Of a stretch of DNA of 64,000 nucleotides, positions 1 through 8,603 are shown piece after piece (within the stretch, counting starts at the first letter, position 1; each line of letters begins with the position of its first letter). A model generated the notes under the pieces. It searched no databases. It saw only the letters and a program-made list of their open reading frames with translations, and had not been told where the DNA came from. Origin of the DNA: an uncultured Duncaniella sp. (GTDB taxonomy: Bacteria > Bacteroidota > Bacteroidia > Bacteroidales > Muribaculaceae); assembly GCA_910584825.1 (NCBI GenBank), contig CAJUCI010000007.1, positions 43,330 through 107,329 of the forward strand, in the 5' to 3' direction. Position numbers and translations under genes: made by a program.

Positions 1-48
1 TGGTCTGACGGCTCCCACCCGTCCGACCGTGACAAAAACCTCACGATT

Positions 49-822
49 ATGAAACGCTTCTTCCTTCTCACGTTGCTGACATTGCTCCTCTGCCCCGCGG
101 CCATCAAGGCGCAGAACCCCATATCGCTTGTCGACGAGACCCTCACCTATGACGTAATCTACAAGTGGGGATTCATCAACAAGGTGGCGGGATATGCCAG
201 CATGAGCCTGCGCAACGACGGCGACTGCTACCGCGCCTCGGTCTTTGCCGAGAATGCTCCGTGGGCCAACAGCATCTACATGCTCCGCGACACCCTCTAC
301 ACCACCATGACCAAGGAGGGGCTTTACCCGATGAAGTATGTCTACATCGCACACGAGGCGGGGAAGTACAAGAAGGATGTGCTGACGTTTCATCACTCGG
401 GCAACACCTTCACCGCCGAAGCCGTGCGCTACAAGCAGCCCAAGGGGGGCGGCCCCGTCACCTCGTCGACCATACAGCTCGAGGCCCAGGGCATGACCGT
501 CGACATGCTCAGCGCGTTCTTCTACCTGCGCACGCTCGATTTCCCCAACATGGACAAGGGGCACAGCGTGACGGTCAACATCTTCTCAGGCTCCAAGAAG
601 GAGCTGCTCACCATCACCTACATGGGCCGACAGAATGTCACCGTCAACGGCGAGAAACTCGCCACATTCTACATCAACTTTAACTTCACCCGCAACGGCA
701 AGATGTCGTCAGCCCCGATATCGGGATGGATTTCAGCCGACAGCCACCGCATCCCCCTCAAGGTCGAGGGCCAGCTCCCCGTCGGCAAGGTACGTGCCAT
801 CTACACCGGCCCCAACCCATGA
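49..822 (+). CDS. Exported DUF3108-family protein
   Basis: Exported protein resembling the DUF3108 family, whose molecular function is not established. Residues 1-22 form a signal peptide (MKRFF, then LLTLLTLLL, cut near IKAQ), so the mature protein should be periplasmic or outer-membrane bound. The remaining 235 residues are one beta-rich domain opening with YDVIYKWGFINKVAG. The TGA overlaps the next ATG as ATGA at 819-822, which implies translational coupling to the nucleotidase gene. A frame running from base 2 stops at 50-52 in the same ATGA arrangement, so another coupled gene may lie just outside the window. Family assignment is by resemblance. Confidence 0.75.
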   Translation: MKRFFLLTLLTLLLCPAAIKAQNPISLVDETLTYDVIYKWGFINKVAGYASMSLRNDGDCYRASVFAENAPWANSIYMLRDTLYTTMTKEGLYPMKYVYIAHEAGKYKKDVLTFHHSGNTFTAEAVRYKQPKGGGPVTSSTIQLEAQGMTVDMLSAFFYLRTLDFPNMDKGHSVTVNIFSGSKKELLTITYMGRQNVTVNGEKLATFYINFNFTRNGKMSSAPISGWISADSHRIPLKVEGQLPVGKVRAIYTGPNP

Positions 823-2495
823 GAAAGATATTCAAGATAGTAGCCACGGGCGATGTCCACGGCATGCTGTATCCCTACGATTTCACATCGCTCACACCCG
901 CGTCCGGCTCGCTGGCGCGGGTGTCGGCTTATGTGTCATCGCTCCGCTCGCGCCTCGGCGACAGCCGCGTGCTGCTCCTCGACAACGGCGACATACTCCA
1001 GGGCCAGCCCCCGGTCTACTTCTACAACTTTCTCGACACCACAGTCACCCACCCCGTGGCACGCATGCTCCGCTACATGCGCTATGACGCGCAGACCGTC
1101 GGCAATCACGACATCGAGACCGGCCACCCCGTCTATGACCGCTACCGCGCCGACCTCTCCCCCATCCCGCTGCTCGGTGCCAACGTCACCGACACCTCCA
1201 CAGGCCGCCCCTATTTCACCCCCTACACCATCATCGAGCGCGAGGGGGTGAGGTTTGCAGTGCTCGGCCTCCTTACCCCCGCCATCCCCGCATGGCTCCC
1301 CGCCCCGCTGTGGTCAGGGCTCGACGTTGAGCCGATGGTCGAGAGCGCGCGACGGTGGGTGGAGCATATACGCCACACCGAGCATCCCGACATGATAATC
1401 GGCCTCTTCCACTCAGGCTACGAGAGCACCCATCTGACATGGCGGTGGCTCGAAAACGCCTCGGGACTCGTGGCGCGCGAGGTCGAGGGAATCGACCTCA
1501 TATTCATGGGCCATGACCATCTGCGCGCCGTACGGCGCGAATCGTCGGGCGTACTCCTGCTCAATCCCGGCGCGCATGCCCGTCTCGTGGCCGAGGCCAC
1601 CGTCACCGTCGACATCGCCCCTGACGGGCGCGTGGCCATTCTCGATGTCGACGGTGACCTCGTATCCGTGGCCGACATCGAGCCTGACGCCCGGTTTCTC
1701 GCCGAGTTCGAGCCTGAGCGCGCCCGTTCGCTCCAACTCGTGGAGCGCGTAATCGGTCAGGCCGAGGGCGACTTCTCCATACGCGACTCCTACTTCGGCC
1801 CCTCGGCATTCATGGAACTCATCCACACCCTACAGCTCGAAGTGTCGGGAGCGCAGATTTCACTCGCCTCCCCCACATCCTTCGACGCCACCCTCCGCCG
1901 CGGCCCCCTGCGCATGAGCGACATGTTCACGCTCTACCGCTACGAAAACCAGCTCTGCACCCTGCGCATGACAGGGCGCGAAATCAAGAACCACCTCGAG
2001 ATGAGCTACAACCTCTGGACCGCCGTCATGCACTCCCCCTCCGACCCTCTGCTTAAATTCGCGTCAGGCAACCCTGTGAAGGGCGACTACGCGCATCTCA
2101 TAAACCCCACCTACAATTTCGACTCGGCCTACGGCATCAATTACACCGTGGATGTCACCCGCCCGCAAGGCTCGAAGATAGAGATTTCCACCCTTTCCGA
2201 CGGCACCCCCTTCGACCTCGACAGCGAGTATGAGGTGGCTGTCAACACCTATCGCGCCAACGGCGGGGGCGAACTCCTCACCCGTGGCGCGGGCATACCT
2301 AACGACGAGTTGAGCGCGCGCATAGTCCGCTCCACCCCGCTCGACCTGCGCTATTACCTCATGAAAGCCATTGAGCGCAAGGGCACAATCCGCCCCACCG
2401 TCACCCACAACTGGCGATTCATCCCCGACACCCTCGTAGCCCCCGCCATCGCCCGCGACCGCGCCCGACTCTTCCCCGACTCCGCCACAAAATAA
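819..2495 (+). CDS. 5'-nucleotidase / cyclic-nucleotide phosphodiesterase family (UshA-like)
   Basis: Two-domain metallophosphatase of the 5'-nucleotidase (UshA/CpdB) family, predicted to release phosphate from nucleotides or related esters. The N-terminal half carries the dinuclear-metal motifs in order: GDVHG (residues 10-14), DNGDILQG, VGNHDIE and FMGHDHLR. The C-terminal half is the substrate-binding 5_nucleotid_C domain, with AVNTYRANGGGEL. I start it at the ATG overlapping the previous stop (558 residues) and not at an in-frame ATG at 726 inside the upstream gene, because the metallophosphatase fold begins immediately after MRKIFKIVA. With that start there is no signal peptide, unlike exported UshA, so the enzyme may be cytoplasmic. 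The exact substrate is unknown. Confidence 0.85.
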   Translation: MRKIFKIVATGDVHGMLYPYDFTSLTPASGSLARVSAYVSSLRSRLGDSRVLLLDNGDILQGQPPVYFYNFLDTTVTHPVARMLRYMRYDAQTVGNHDIETGHPVYDRYRADLSPIPLLGANVTDTSTGRPYFTPYTIIEREGVRFAVLGLLTPAIPAWLPAPLWSGLDVEPMVESARRWVEHIRHTEHPDMIIGLFHSGYESTHLTWRWLENASGLVAREVEGIDLIFMGHDHLRAVRRESSGVLLLNPGAHARLVAEATVTVDIAPDGRVAILDVDGDLVSVADIEPDARFLAEFEPERARSLQLVERVIGQAEGDFSIRDSYFGPSAFMELIHTLQLEVSGAQISLASPTSFDATLRRGPLRMSDMFTLYRYENQLCTLRMTGREIKNHLEMSYNLWTAVMHSPSDPLLKFASGNPVKGDYAHLINPTYNFDSAYGINYTVDVTRPQGSKIEISTLSDGTPFDLDSEYEVAVNTYRANGGGELLTRGAGIPNDELSARIVRSTPLDLRYYLMKAIERKGTIRPTVTHNWRFIPDTLVAPAIARDRARLFPDSATK

Positions 2496-2568
2496 GCCCC
2501 TGAGGCCGAATGGAATGACATCAATTTTGACATGAATTTGGGCACATTTGGTTAAACTTAGTTAAAAA

Positions 2569-2598
2569 TTGGGGGGTAATTTTTTATTAGTACATTTG
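2569..2598 (+). promoter_or_regulatory. Bacteroidetes-type promoter (secreted paralogue 1)
   Basis: TTG at 2569-2571, a 19-nt spacer, then TACATTTG at 2591-2598. This matches the Bacteroidetes primary-sigma form TTTG/TTG-N19-21-TAnnTTTG. It leaves a leader of roughly 118 nt before the ATG at 2721. Confidence 0.7.
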
Positions 2599-2720
2599 CT
2601 CCGAAATAGAATTCTGCGCCTAAAATAGTACAAATATTAGGGGCACGCTGTCACCATGTAAAAACTGACCAATTTCGGCAAATTTTAATACCAAATAACA
2701 CCTGTTTTTAACAATCGCTT

Positions 2721-3392
2721 ATGAAGAAAATCTTTACTCTTTTCGCAGTGGCCGCTATGGCCTTCACAGCTATGGCCGAAACCACCGGCACCCAGTACCT
2801 TGCCAATCCTAACAAGCTCAAGGAAAACGTTCTCGAAGGTGAAGCACTCGGAGCTACCGCCGGATGGAAACTCCAGTGCATGAATGAAGCTAAAAACCTC
2901 GAGTCCGGTAACGAATTTACCATCGAAGGCAATGCTTATCGCGCCATCAAACTCTCAAATGGAGCTCAGAACACTTTGACTCTTCCCGAAGGTCTCTATG
3001 CAACCAAAGTGACATTCTATGCCACTATCAACAAGGATGCAGCAACCAACCGTCCCTGCTTCTGGAAGGAAGTAGCAGGTGTGGAATACACAGCTGATGA
3101 CAACAAGGGCATTATCGACTCTTATAAGAATTACGAGGAGCCCAACGTTCAGTCATTCGACGTTCCCTGCCTTAACTCATTCACATTCGCCAACACCGGC
3201 GAGCAGCCTTTCACTGTACTTGTAGTTGATTACACCGACACTCCCAGCCAGTCAGGCATCGCTGACATCACCGTTGACGAGAACGCACCCGTTGAGTATT
3301 TCAACCTCCAGGGCATCCGCGTAGCCAACCCCGAGAACGGCCTCTACATCCGTCGTCAGGGCAACAAGGTTGAGAAAGTTTACATAAAGTAA
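2721..3392 (+). CDS. Secreted protein with conserved YFNLQGIR C-terminal segment (paralogue 1)
   Basis: Secreted protein of unknown function, 223 residues. The signal peptide is MKKIFTLFAVAAMAFTAMA (residues 1-19). The central region (about 20-175) has no motif I recognise. The last 40-45 residues (SGIADITVDENAPVEYF, then NLQGIRVANPENGLYIRR) are a small beta module that recurs on exported proteins of gut Bacteroidales; by position it resembles a type IX-like sorting or anchoring domain (inference). The adjacent gene at 3699 is a paralogue, near-identical at both ends and diverged in the middle (shared LSNGAQNTLTLPEG / LSNSAPNVLNLPEG region). Each gene has its own promoter. Confidence 0.8.
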   Translation: MKKIFTLFAVAAMAFTAMAETTGTQYLANPNKLKENVLEGEALGATAGWKLQCMNEAKNLESGNEFTIEGNAYRAIKLSNGAQNTLTLPEGLYATKVTFYATINKDAATNRPCFWKEVAGVEYTADDNKGIIDSYKNYEEPNVQSFDVPCLNSFTFANTGEQPFTVLVVDYTDTPSQSGIADITVDENAPVEYFNLQGIRVANPENGLYIRRQGNKVEKVYIK

Positions 3393-3456
3393 AACTGACC
3401 AATTCACATAAGATTTTCGGCCTGAGAAAGGCTTAAAAATCGGATAAAAAAGTATC

Positions 3457-3486
3457 ATACCCGAGGAGCACTTGCTCCCCGGGTAT
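3457..3486. terminator. Hairpin after secreted paralogue 1
   Basis: ATACCCG and GGAGC pair with GCTCC and CGGGTAT around an ACTT loop with one internal mismatch. No T-run follows, so this may be a 3'-end stabilising hairpin instead of a complete intrinsic terminator. Confidence 0.45.
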
Positions 3487-3520
3487 TGGTGCATCTACAT
3501 GTTAACGACCGTTAACCGCA

Positions 3521-3552
3521 TTTGTCCCCGCCCGACAATCTTCGTACATTTG
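3521..3552 (+). promoter_or_regulatory. Bacteroidetes-type promoter (secreted paralogue 2)
   Basis: TTTG at 3521-3524, a 20-nt spacer and TACATTTG at 3545-3552: a full match to the Bacteroidetes consensus. The -7 box is the same as that of paralogue 1, and here too a long leader precedes the gene. Confidence 0.8.
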
Positions 3553-3698
3553 CCACACTTATCATGAAAACTTTGGGGTAAATACGCTTTATTTCACAGT
3601 CATGCATCACCGATGCACACCGTCCTGAAGTAGTCACGCATAAGCGACACCGTTACCAAAAATCAACACAATATTAACCTTTAATCAAGCAAATGCTT

Positions 3699-4538
3699 AT
3701 GAAGAAAATTTTTACTCTCATCGCAGTGGCCGCAATGGCCTTCACAGCTTATGCAGCTGAGCCTATTTTCCTTAACATGGGTACAGTACCTGTTCTTGAC
3801 GCAGAAGGCCAGCCCGAACTCGGCACTGACGGCAAGCCCAAAACCAAACCCAACTACTCATCAATCAGCGGTGACTACACCGACATCTACACCGGCACTG
3901 AAGTGCAGGGTTGCGACGGCCTCAAGTGGGTTAACAATGATGTGACTATGTTCCTCGTCAAGGCGGACAAGGCCTATTCCGGAGCTATCACCAACACCGA
4001 GAACGGCAAGTCAATCAAGCTCTCAAACAGTGCACCCAACGTCCTCAATCTCCCCGAAGGATTCACTGTAGGCACCATCGAGTTCTATGGATACTGCAAC
4101 GACAAGACCGCCGGTAAAGTCGCTTATATCGCAAGCATCCTCAACGAAGCAGGCGAAACCGTATACGAAGGCACCGAGGCCGGTGAAACCCTTCCCCGTA
4201 TCGCCGCCCTCCCCGGTTATGACGAGTTTGTACCCGACGGCACAAAGAAAGACGACGAATTTTGGGCTCCTTTCACTCTTGACCAGATGCCCAAAATCAC
4301 CTGCAAGCTCACCAAGCCCGTATCAGGTAAGCTTTGGTTCAAGAACGGTGGCAAGCAGCCCTGTATCTACATCAAGCTCATCCCCGCTGATGACCAGTCA
4401 GGCATCGCTGACATCACAGTTGACGAGAACGCACCCGTTGAGTACTTCAACCTCCAGGGCATCCGCGTAGCCAACCCCGAGAACGGCCTTTACATCCGTC
4501 GTCAGGGCAACAAGGTTGAGAAGATTCTCGTTAAGTAA
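3699..4538 (+). CDS. Secreted protein with conserved YFNLQGIR C-terminal segment (paralogue 2)
   Basis: Paralogue of the gene at 2721, 279 residues, function unknown. I start it at 3699 and not at the in-frame ATG at 3693, because 3699 aligns with the start of paralogue 1 (both read GCTT-ATG-AAGAAAAT). The signal peptide is MKKIFTLIAVAAMAFTAYA. The middle is longer than in paralogue 1 and contains SIKLSNSAPNVLNLPEG, the counterpart of the region in the sister gene. The final 43 residues are almost the same as in paralogue 1; the underlying DNA (4394-4522 against 3248-3376) differs at only three, all synonymous, positions. Likely exported and cell-surface associated (inference). Confidence 0.8.
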   Translation: MKKIFTLIAVAAMAFTAYAAEPIFLNMGTVPVLDAEGQPELGTDGKPKTKPNYSSISGDYTDIYTGTEVQGCDGLKWVNNDVTMFLVKADKAYSGAITNTENGKSIKLSNSAPNVLNLPEGFTVGTIEFYGYCNDKTAGKVAYIASILNEAGETVYEGTEAGETLPRIAALPGYDEFVPDGTKKDDEFWAPFTLDQMPKITCKLTKPVSGKLWFKNGGKQPCIYIKLIPADDQSGIADITVDENAPVEYFNLQGIRVANPENGLYIRRQGNKVEKILVK

Positions 4539-4631
4539 TCATCCACACCAATATCCCGCGCTCTCCATTCATCACACGTGATACTCCGTCATTTGAGGGA
4601 TTCATCACAGCCGAGAGCATAAACCCAACAC

Positions 4632-4665
4632 CGCCCGAGGAGCCCGCTCCCCGGGCGATTTTTTT
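4632..4665 (+). terminator. Intrinsic terminator of secreted paralogue 2
   Basis: GC-rich stem CGCCCGaGGAGC / GCTCC-CCGGGCG followed directly by ATTTTTTT. It lies about 95 nt after the stop codon at 4538. Confidence 0.85.
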
Positions 4666-4673
4666 GCAACCAT

Positions 4674-4784
4674 GTAGGAGCGACGGCTTTAGCCGTCGAT
4701 ATGGCACGACTAAACTAACTTTTATTCTCTGAACCATTCGCTAATACGTAGCTTCATTTCGACGGCTAAAGCCGTCGCTCCTAC
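4674..4784. repeat. Palindromic GTAGGAGCGACGGC repeat pair
   Basis: Two 25-bp arms (4674-4698 and 4760-4784) are exact reverse complements: GTAGGAG followed by CGACGGCTTTAGCCGTCG. Each arm is itself an internal palindrome (CGACGGC...GCCGTCG). A 61-bp AT-rich segment separates them. A fused version of the same unit occurs at 25399-25446. No transposase gene is nearby, so this looks like a non-autonomous REP-like or MITE-like element. Confidence 0.7.
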
Positions 4785-4791
4785 CTCCCCC

Positions 4792-5058
4792 TCACGCAAA
4801 CAGCGAGGGGTATTGTGAGGGTGCAGGCGATGATGCGGGGGAGGTGGTGCGGAACACGAGGTTGTGCTGCCGGGTCCAGCCCTGGGTGCGGTTGCGCAGA
4901 CGCACTGTGACGATGCCGGCGTCCTTGGGGGCTGACTCCCTGACCTGACGGAACACATCGGTGAGCGTCGACGCTCCGCTCATGGTGAGCGAGAGGAGAA
5001 CTATGCCACATGACTGGGCTGTGACTTGGATGAGGTCGGTGCGATGTATCGATGCCAT
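4792..5058 (-). CDS. Small hypothetical protein (88 aa)
   Basis: Possible 88-residue cytoplasmic protein with no signal peptide or membrane segment. The first 70 residues read like a folded domain (for example GIVTVRLRNRTQGWTRQHN), while the tail (SPASSPAPSQYPSLFA) looks disordered. Support for a real gene: it is divergent from clpB, and a TAAATTTG -7 box lies at 5088-5095 on its strand about 30 nt before the ATG, although no -33 box is correctly spaced. I do not recognise the family. The reading frame could instead be chance in GC-rich DNA. Confidence 0.45.
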   Translation of the reverse strand: MASIHRTDLIQVTAQSCGIVLLSLTMSGASTLTDVFRQVRESAPKDAGIVTVRLRNRTQGWTRQHNLVFRTTSPASSPAPSQYPSLFA

Positions 5059-5173
5059 AACATTAAGTGTTTGTTAGTTTTATACTACAAATTTACATCC
5101 CGATATGGGCAACATAACTGCCCAACACATTTAAAACAATCTAAATTCAGGCATAAATGACATAAATACCGCC

Positions 5174-5192
5174 ATATGACAGCGTGTCATAT
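5174..5192. promoter_or_regulatory. Candidate activator site upstream of clpB (TGACA-N3-TGTCA)
   Basis: Perfect 8-bp inverted repeat ATATGACA-GCG-TGTCATAT. It ends 58 bp before the GG of the sigma-54-like element at 5249. The same TGACA-N3-TGTCA core occurs upstream of grpE at 38256-38268. The placement suits an enhancer-binding activator or a repressor (inference). Confidence 0.5.
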
Positions 5193-5248
5193 CGGCGAGG
5201 CCGCGCACATACACCTATTTATATAAAGGGGCGCGCCCGATAAACTAA

Positions 5249-5266
5249 TTGGCATGATTTTTGTTA
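5249..5266 (+). promoter_or_regulatory. Sigma-54-like promoter of clpB
   Basis: TTGGCA-TG-ATTTTTGTT: GG at 5251-5252, ten bases, then GT at 5263-5264, close to the -24/-12 GG-N10-GC form. It predicts a start of transcription near 5275, about 49 nt before the clpB ATG. The competing reading is a degenerate TAnnTTTG box (GATTTTTG), but no TTTG is correctly spaced upstream. Confidence 0.5.
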
Positions 5267-5323
5267 ATAAGTTATAAGTACGAAAAACATAATCACGAAC
5301 CTTCAACTTACTACATACGACTT

Positions 5324-7912
5324 ATGAACTTCAATAATTTCACCATAAAGTCTCAAGAGGCGATACAGAAGGCGATAGAGATTGCTCGAGGAGCCGGCAA
5401 TCAGGCTATCGAGCCCGTCCATCTGCTTAAGGGAGTGATGACTGAGGGGGAATCGCTCATCAACTTCATTTTCTCCAAGGTCGGAGCCAATGCGGCCACC
5501 TTGATGCGTCAGGTTGATGACAAAATTGCTTCCGAACCACGCGTTTCGGGAGGCGAACCTTATCTCAGCCGCACCTCCAACGACGTCCTTCAGAAAGCTC
5601 TCGACATTGCCAAGAAACAGGGCGACGAGTATGTAACACTCGAGGCTCTGCTCATGGCCATCTTCACGGTCAACTCTCCGGCCGCAACAATCCTCAAGGA
5701 TGCCGGATTGAGCCAACGTGAAATGGAAGCCGCAGTGGCCGAGCTTCGCAAAGGAAAGAAAGCAACCGACCAGAGTGCCGAGGACACCTATCAGGCCCTC
5801 TCGAAGTATGCCATCAACCTCAACGAGCGTGCCCGCGAAGGCAAGCTCGACCCGGTGATAGGGCGTGACGACGAGATACGCCGCGTGCTCCAGATACTGT
5901 CACGGCGCACCAAAAACAACCCCATGCTCATCGGCGAGCCTGGCACCGGCAAGACCGCCATCGCCGAGGGACTGGCCCAAAGAATCGTGCGCGGCGACGT
6001 GCCCGAAAACCTCCGCACCAAGCAGATTTATTCGCTCGACATGGGTGCGCTCGTAGCCGGCGCGAAGTACAAAGGTGAGTTTGAGGAACGCCTCAAGGCC
6101 ATCGTCAACGAAGTGACCGGGGCCGACGGCGAGATTATCCTCTTCATCGACGAGATTCACACCCTCGTCGGTGCCGGCAAGGGTGAAGGTGCGATGGACG
6201 CTGCCAACATCCTAAAGCCTGCGCTCGCCCGAGGCGAACTGCGCTCGATAGGCGCGACCACGCTCGACGAGTATCAGAAGTATTTCGAGAAGGACAAGGC
6301 CCTCGAACGCCGATTCCAGAAAGTCATGGTCAACGAGCCTGACGAGGCTGCCGCCATCGCCATCCTCCGCGGTCTGAAGGAACGCTACGAGAACCACCAC
6401 AAGGTGCGTATCCGTGATGAGGCGATTATCGCCGCCGTGACCCTCTCGGAGCGTTACATCACTGACCGTTTCCTCCCCGACAAGGCCATCGACCTCGTCG
6501 ACGAGGCCGCCTCAAAGCTGCGCCTCGAGATTGACTCAGTGCCCCAGGCACTCGATGAGATTTCGCGTCTCATAGCCCAAAAGGAGATTGAGCGCGAGGC
6601 CATCAAGCGCGAGGGGGACGAGCCAAAGGTCAAGGAAATCGAAAAGGAGCTTGCCGACCTGCGCGACCGCGAGAAGGAATTCACCGCCAAGTGGAAGGCC
6701 GAGAAGGAGCTAATCAACAAGATTCAGCAAAACAAGATTGACATCGAGCAGCTGGCCTTTGACGCCGAGCGCGCCGAGCGCGAGGGCGACTATGCCAAGG
6801 TGGCCGAGATACGCTACTCCAAAATCCGTCAGAAGGAGGAGGAGAACGACGAAATCCAGACCCGCCTCCACTCGATGCAGGGCGAAAAGGCCCTCATAAA
6901 GGAAGAGGTCGACTCAGAGGACATCGCCGACGTCGTGTCACGCTGGACAGGCATCCCCGTCAACAAGATGGTGCAGACCGAGAAGGAGAAACTGCTTCAC
7001 CTCGAGACCGAGCTTCACCACCGCGTGGTGGGTCAGAACGATGCCATCCGCGCCATCGCCGACGCTGTGCGCCGCTCGCGTGCCGGACTTAACGACCCGC
7101 GCCGACCCATCGGCTCGTTCATCTTCCTCGGCACCACGGGTGTCGGCAAGACCGAGCTGGCCAAGGCCCTGGCCGAATACCTCTTCGACGACGAAAACAT
7201 GATGACGCGTATCGACATGAGCGAGTATCAGGAGAAGCACTCCGTGAGCCGACTCGTAGGCGCGCCTCCGGGATACGTCGGATATGACGAGGGCGGACAG
7301 CTCACCGAGGCCGTAAGGCGCAAGCCCTACTCGGTAGTGCTCTTCGACGAGATTGAGAAGGCCCATCCCGATGTGTTCAACATACTGCTCCAGGTGCTCG
7401 ACGACGGACGTCTGACCGACAACAAGGGCCGTATGGTCAACTTCAAGAACACCATCATCATCATGACCTCCAACATGGGCTCGCACCTCATCCGCGACAA
7501 CTTTGCCAAGATGACGGCTGACAACCGCGAGGAGACCATCGAGACGACCAAGAATGAAGTGATTGAGCTGCTCAAGCAGACCATCCGCCCCGAGTTCCTC
7601 AACCGTATTGACGAAATCATCATGTTCACCCCGCTCAACGAGGCTGAAATCGAAGAGATTGTGGGTCTGCAGATTAAGTCGATACAGCGCATGCTCGCCA
7701 CCAACGGCATCACGCTCGAGGTGACCCCGGCCGCGCTCCGATTCCTCGCCGAGGAGGGCTACGACCCCGAGTTCGGTGCCCGACCCGTCAAGCGAGTCAT
7801 CCACCGCATGGTGCTCAACCAGCTCAGCAAGGACATCCTCGCCCAAAAGGTCGACCGCGAACATCCCATCATCATCGATTACGTCGATGGCGACATAGTA
7901 TTCAAGAACTGA
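5324..7912 (+). CDS. clpB: ATP-dependent disaggregase ClpB (Hsp100)
   Basis: Cytoplasmic AAA+ protein disaggregase that works with DnaK/DnaJ/GrpE to rescue aggregated proteins. The 862-residue length is typical of ClpB. Order of parts: Clp N-domain (1-150), first AAA module with Walker A GEPGTGKT and Walker B FIDEIHTL, the long coiled-coil M domain (about 400-535, rich in E/K/R), second AAA module with GTTGVGKT and FDEIEKAH, and a C-terminal D2-small domain. The M domain separates it from ClpA and ClpC. An in-frame ATG at 5261 would add 21 residues and lies inside the promoter element, so I chose 5324 ([13 protein letters not shown]). The promoter features are described separately; grpE-dnaJ at 38.5 kb has matching ones. 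Confidence 0.97.
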   Translation: MNFNNFTIKSQEAIQKAIEIARGAGNQAIEPVHLLKGVMTEGESLINFIFSKVGANAATLMRQVDDKIASEPRVSGGEPYLSRTSNDVLQKALDIAKKQGDEYVTLEALLMAIFTVNSPAATILKDAGLSQREMEAAVAELRKGKKATDQSAEDTYQALSKYAINLNERAREGKLDPVIGRDDEIRRVLQILSRRTKNNPMLIGEPGTGKTAIAEGLAQRIVRGDVPENLRTKQIYSLDMGALVAGAKYKGEFEERLKAIVNEVTGADGEIILFIDEIHTLVGAGKGEGAMDAANILKPALARGELRSIGATTLDEYQKYFEKDKALERRFQKVMVNEPDEAAAIAILRGLKERYENHHKVRIRDEAIIAAVTLSERYITDRFLPDKAIDLVDEAASKLRLEIDSVPQALDEISRLIAQKEIEREAIKREGDEPKVKEIEKELADLRDREKEFTAKWKAEKELINKIQQNKIDIEQLAFDAERAEREGDYAKVAEIRYSKIRQKEEENDEIQTRLHSMQGEKALIKEEVDSEDIADVVSRWTGIPVNKMVQTEKEKLLHLETELHHRVVGQNDAIRAIADAVRRSRAGLNDPRRPIGSFIFLGTTGVGKTELAKALAEYLFDDENMMTRIDMSEYQEKHSVSRLVGAPPGYVGYDEGGQLTEAVRRKPYSVVLFDEIEKAHPDVFNILLQVLDDGRLTDNKGRMVNFKNTIIIMTSNMGSHLIRDNFAKMTADNREETIETTKNEVIELLKQTIRPEFLNRIDEIIMFTPLNEAEIEEIVGLQIKSIQRMLATNGITLEVTPAALRFLAEEGYDPEFGARPVKRVIHRMVLNQLSKDILAQKVDREHPIIIDYVDGDIVFKN

Positions 7913-7993
7913 ACACGTGCCGTCAGGCACTCTACCTGATTCACTCTCTTTTTAATCCTCTCTTTTCAATTATCTCTCTAAAAAACTATAATT

Positions 7994-8479
7994 ATGAAAA
8001 AATTCTTCTATCTACTTTTAGCATTGCCGCTGTTCGCACTGATATCGGCATGTGACGATGATGACAACAAGATTCCCGACGTGAGCATCTCTGTCGACTA
8101 TGACGCATCGACAGCCACGCTTAAGGACGGCGCATTCTATGTGGTCAAGGGTGAGACCTTCAAAATCAACGGTCTCGTCGTGACCCCCGCACCCGGCACC
8201 GGCAAGGCTACCCTCGGCAACACCACGTACTTCATCGACGGCTTCCCCTTCTATACCACAGGCATAGCACCCTTCGGTGTGGAAATCGGCACCTCTGACA
8301 TGGAGGAAGGCACCTACACACTGTCGGTCAACACCCAGATTCTCCAGGTCGACAAGTCGTTAGGTTGGGGCGTGTTCCAGTACAAGATGGTCATTGTGCC
8401 CGCACCTGAGGACCAGCCCGGTGACGAAGGCGGCGGCACCGACGTGCCTGACGCAACCATCGCCGACTCAGTCGACTAA
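7994..8479 (+). CDS. Putative surface lipoprotein
   Basis: Lipoprotein of unknown function, 161 residues. The signal peptide MKKFFYLLLALPLFALISAC ends in a lipobox with cysteine at residue 20. The residues after it (DDDDNK) resemble the acidic lipoprotein export signal that sends Bacteroidetes lipoproteins to the cell surface. One domain of about 115 residues (VSISVDYDASTATL onward) looks immunoglobulin-like by its beta-rich pattern, followed by a low-complexity acidic tail (DQPGDEGGGTDVPDA). It follows clpB by 81 bp but is probably not functionally linked. Confidence 0.75.
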   Translation: MKKFFYLLLALPLFALISACDDDDNKIPDVSISVDYDASTATLKDGAFYVVKGETFKINGLVVTPAPGTGKATLGNTTYFIDGFPFYTTGIAPFGVEIGTSDMEEGTYTLSVNTQILQVDKSLGWGVFQYKMVIVPAPEDQPGDEGGGTDVPDATIADSVD

Positions 8480-8505
8480 TCCCCTCTGTGCTGACAACCA
8501 CACAG

Positions 8506-8586
8506 CATAATACAATAAATCCCAATCAGCCTGATTGCCTGAAACGATTCAGACAATGACGGTCAATTGGGATTTCTTGTATTATG
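8506..8586. terminator. Bidirectional hairpin terminator between convergent genes
   Basis: A 21-bp inverted repeat with one mismatch: CATAATACAATAAATCCCAAT against ATTGGGATTTCTTGTATTATG. The arms are 8506-8526 and 8566-8586, with a 39-nt loop that has its own partial pairing. It sits exactly between the lipoprotein gene (plus) and the acyltransferase gene (minus). Confidence 0.7.
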
Positions 8587-8603
8587 TATTCAACAAAGCG
8601 TCG

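Larger units (their letters stand above)
3393..3698. other. Intergenic region between the two secreted paralogues
   Basis: No gene is visible in this 306-base gap. It holds the hairpin at 3457-3486 and the promoter at 3521-3552, followed by a leader of about 140 nt with no clear fold. Confidence 0.6.

Noticed and set aside
2..52. Possible 3' end of an upstream gene coupled to the DUF3108 gene
   Set aside because: The frame is open and stops in an ATGA overlap, but 16 codons at the window edge are too few to support a gene call.
6938..7930. Long open frame (330 codons) opposite clpB
   Set aside because: It mirrors GC-biased third positions of clpB, has no recognisable domain, and its composition (runs of V, L, H, G, E) is typical of antisense shadows.
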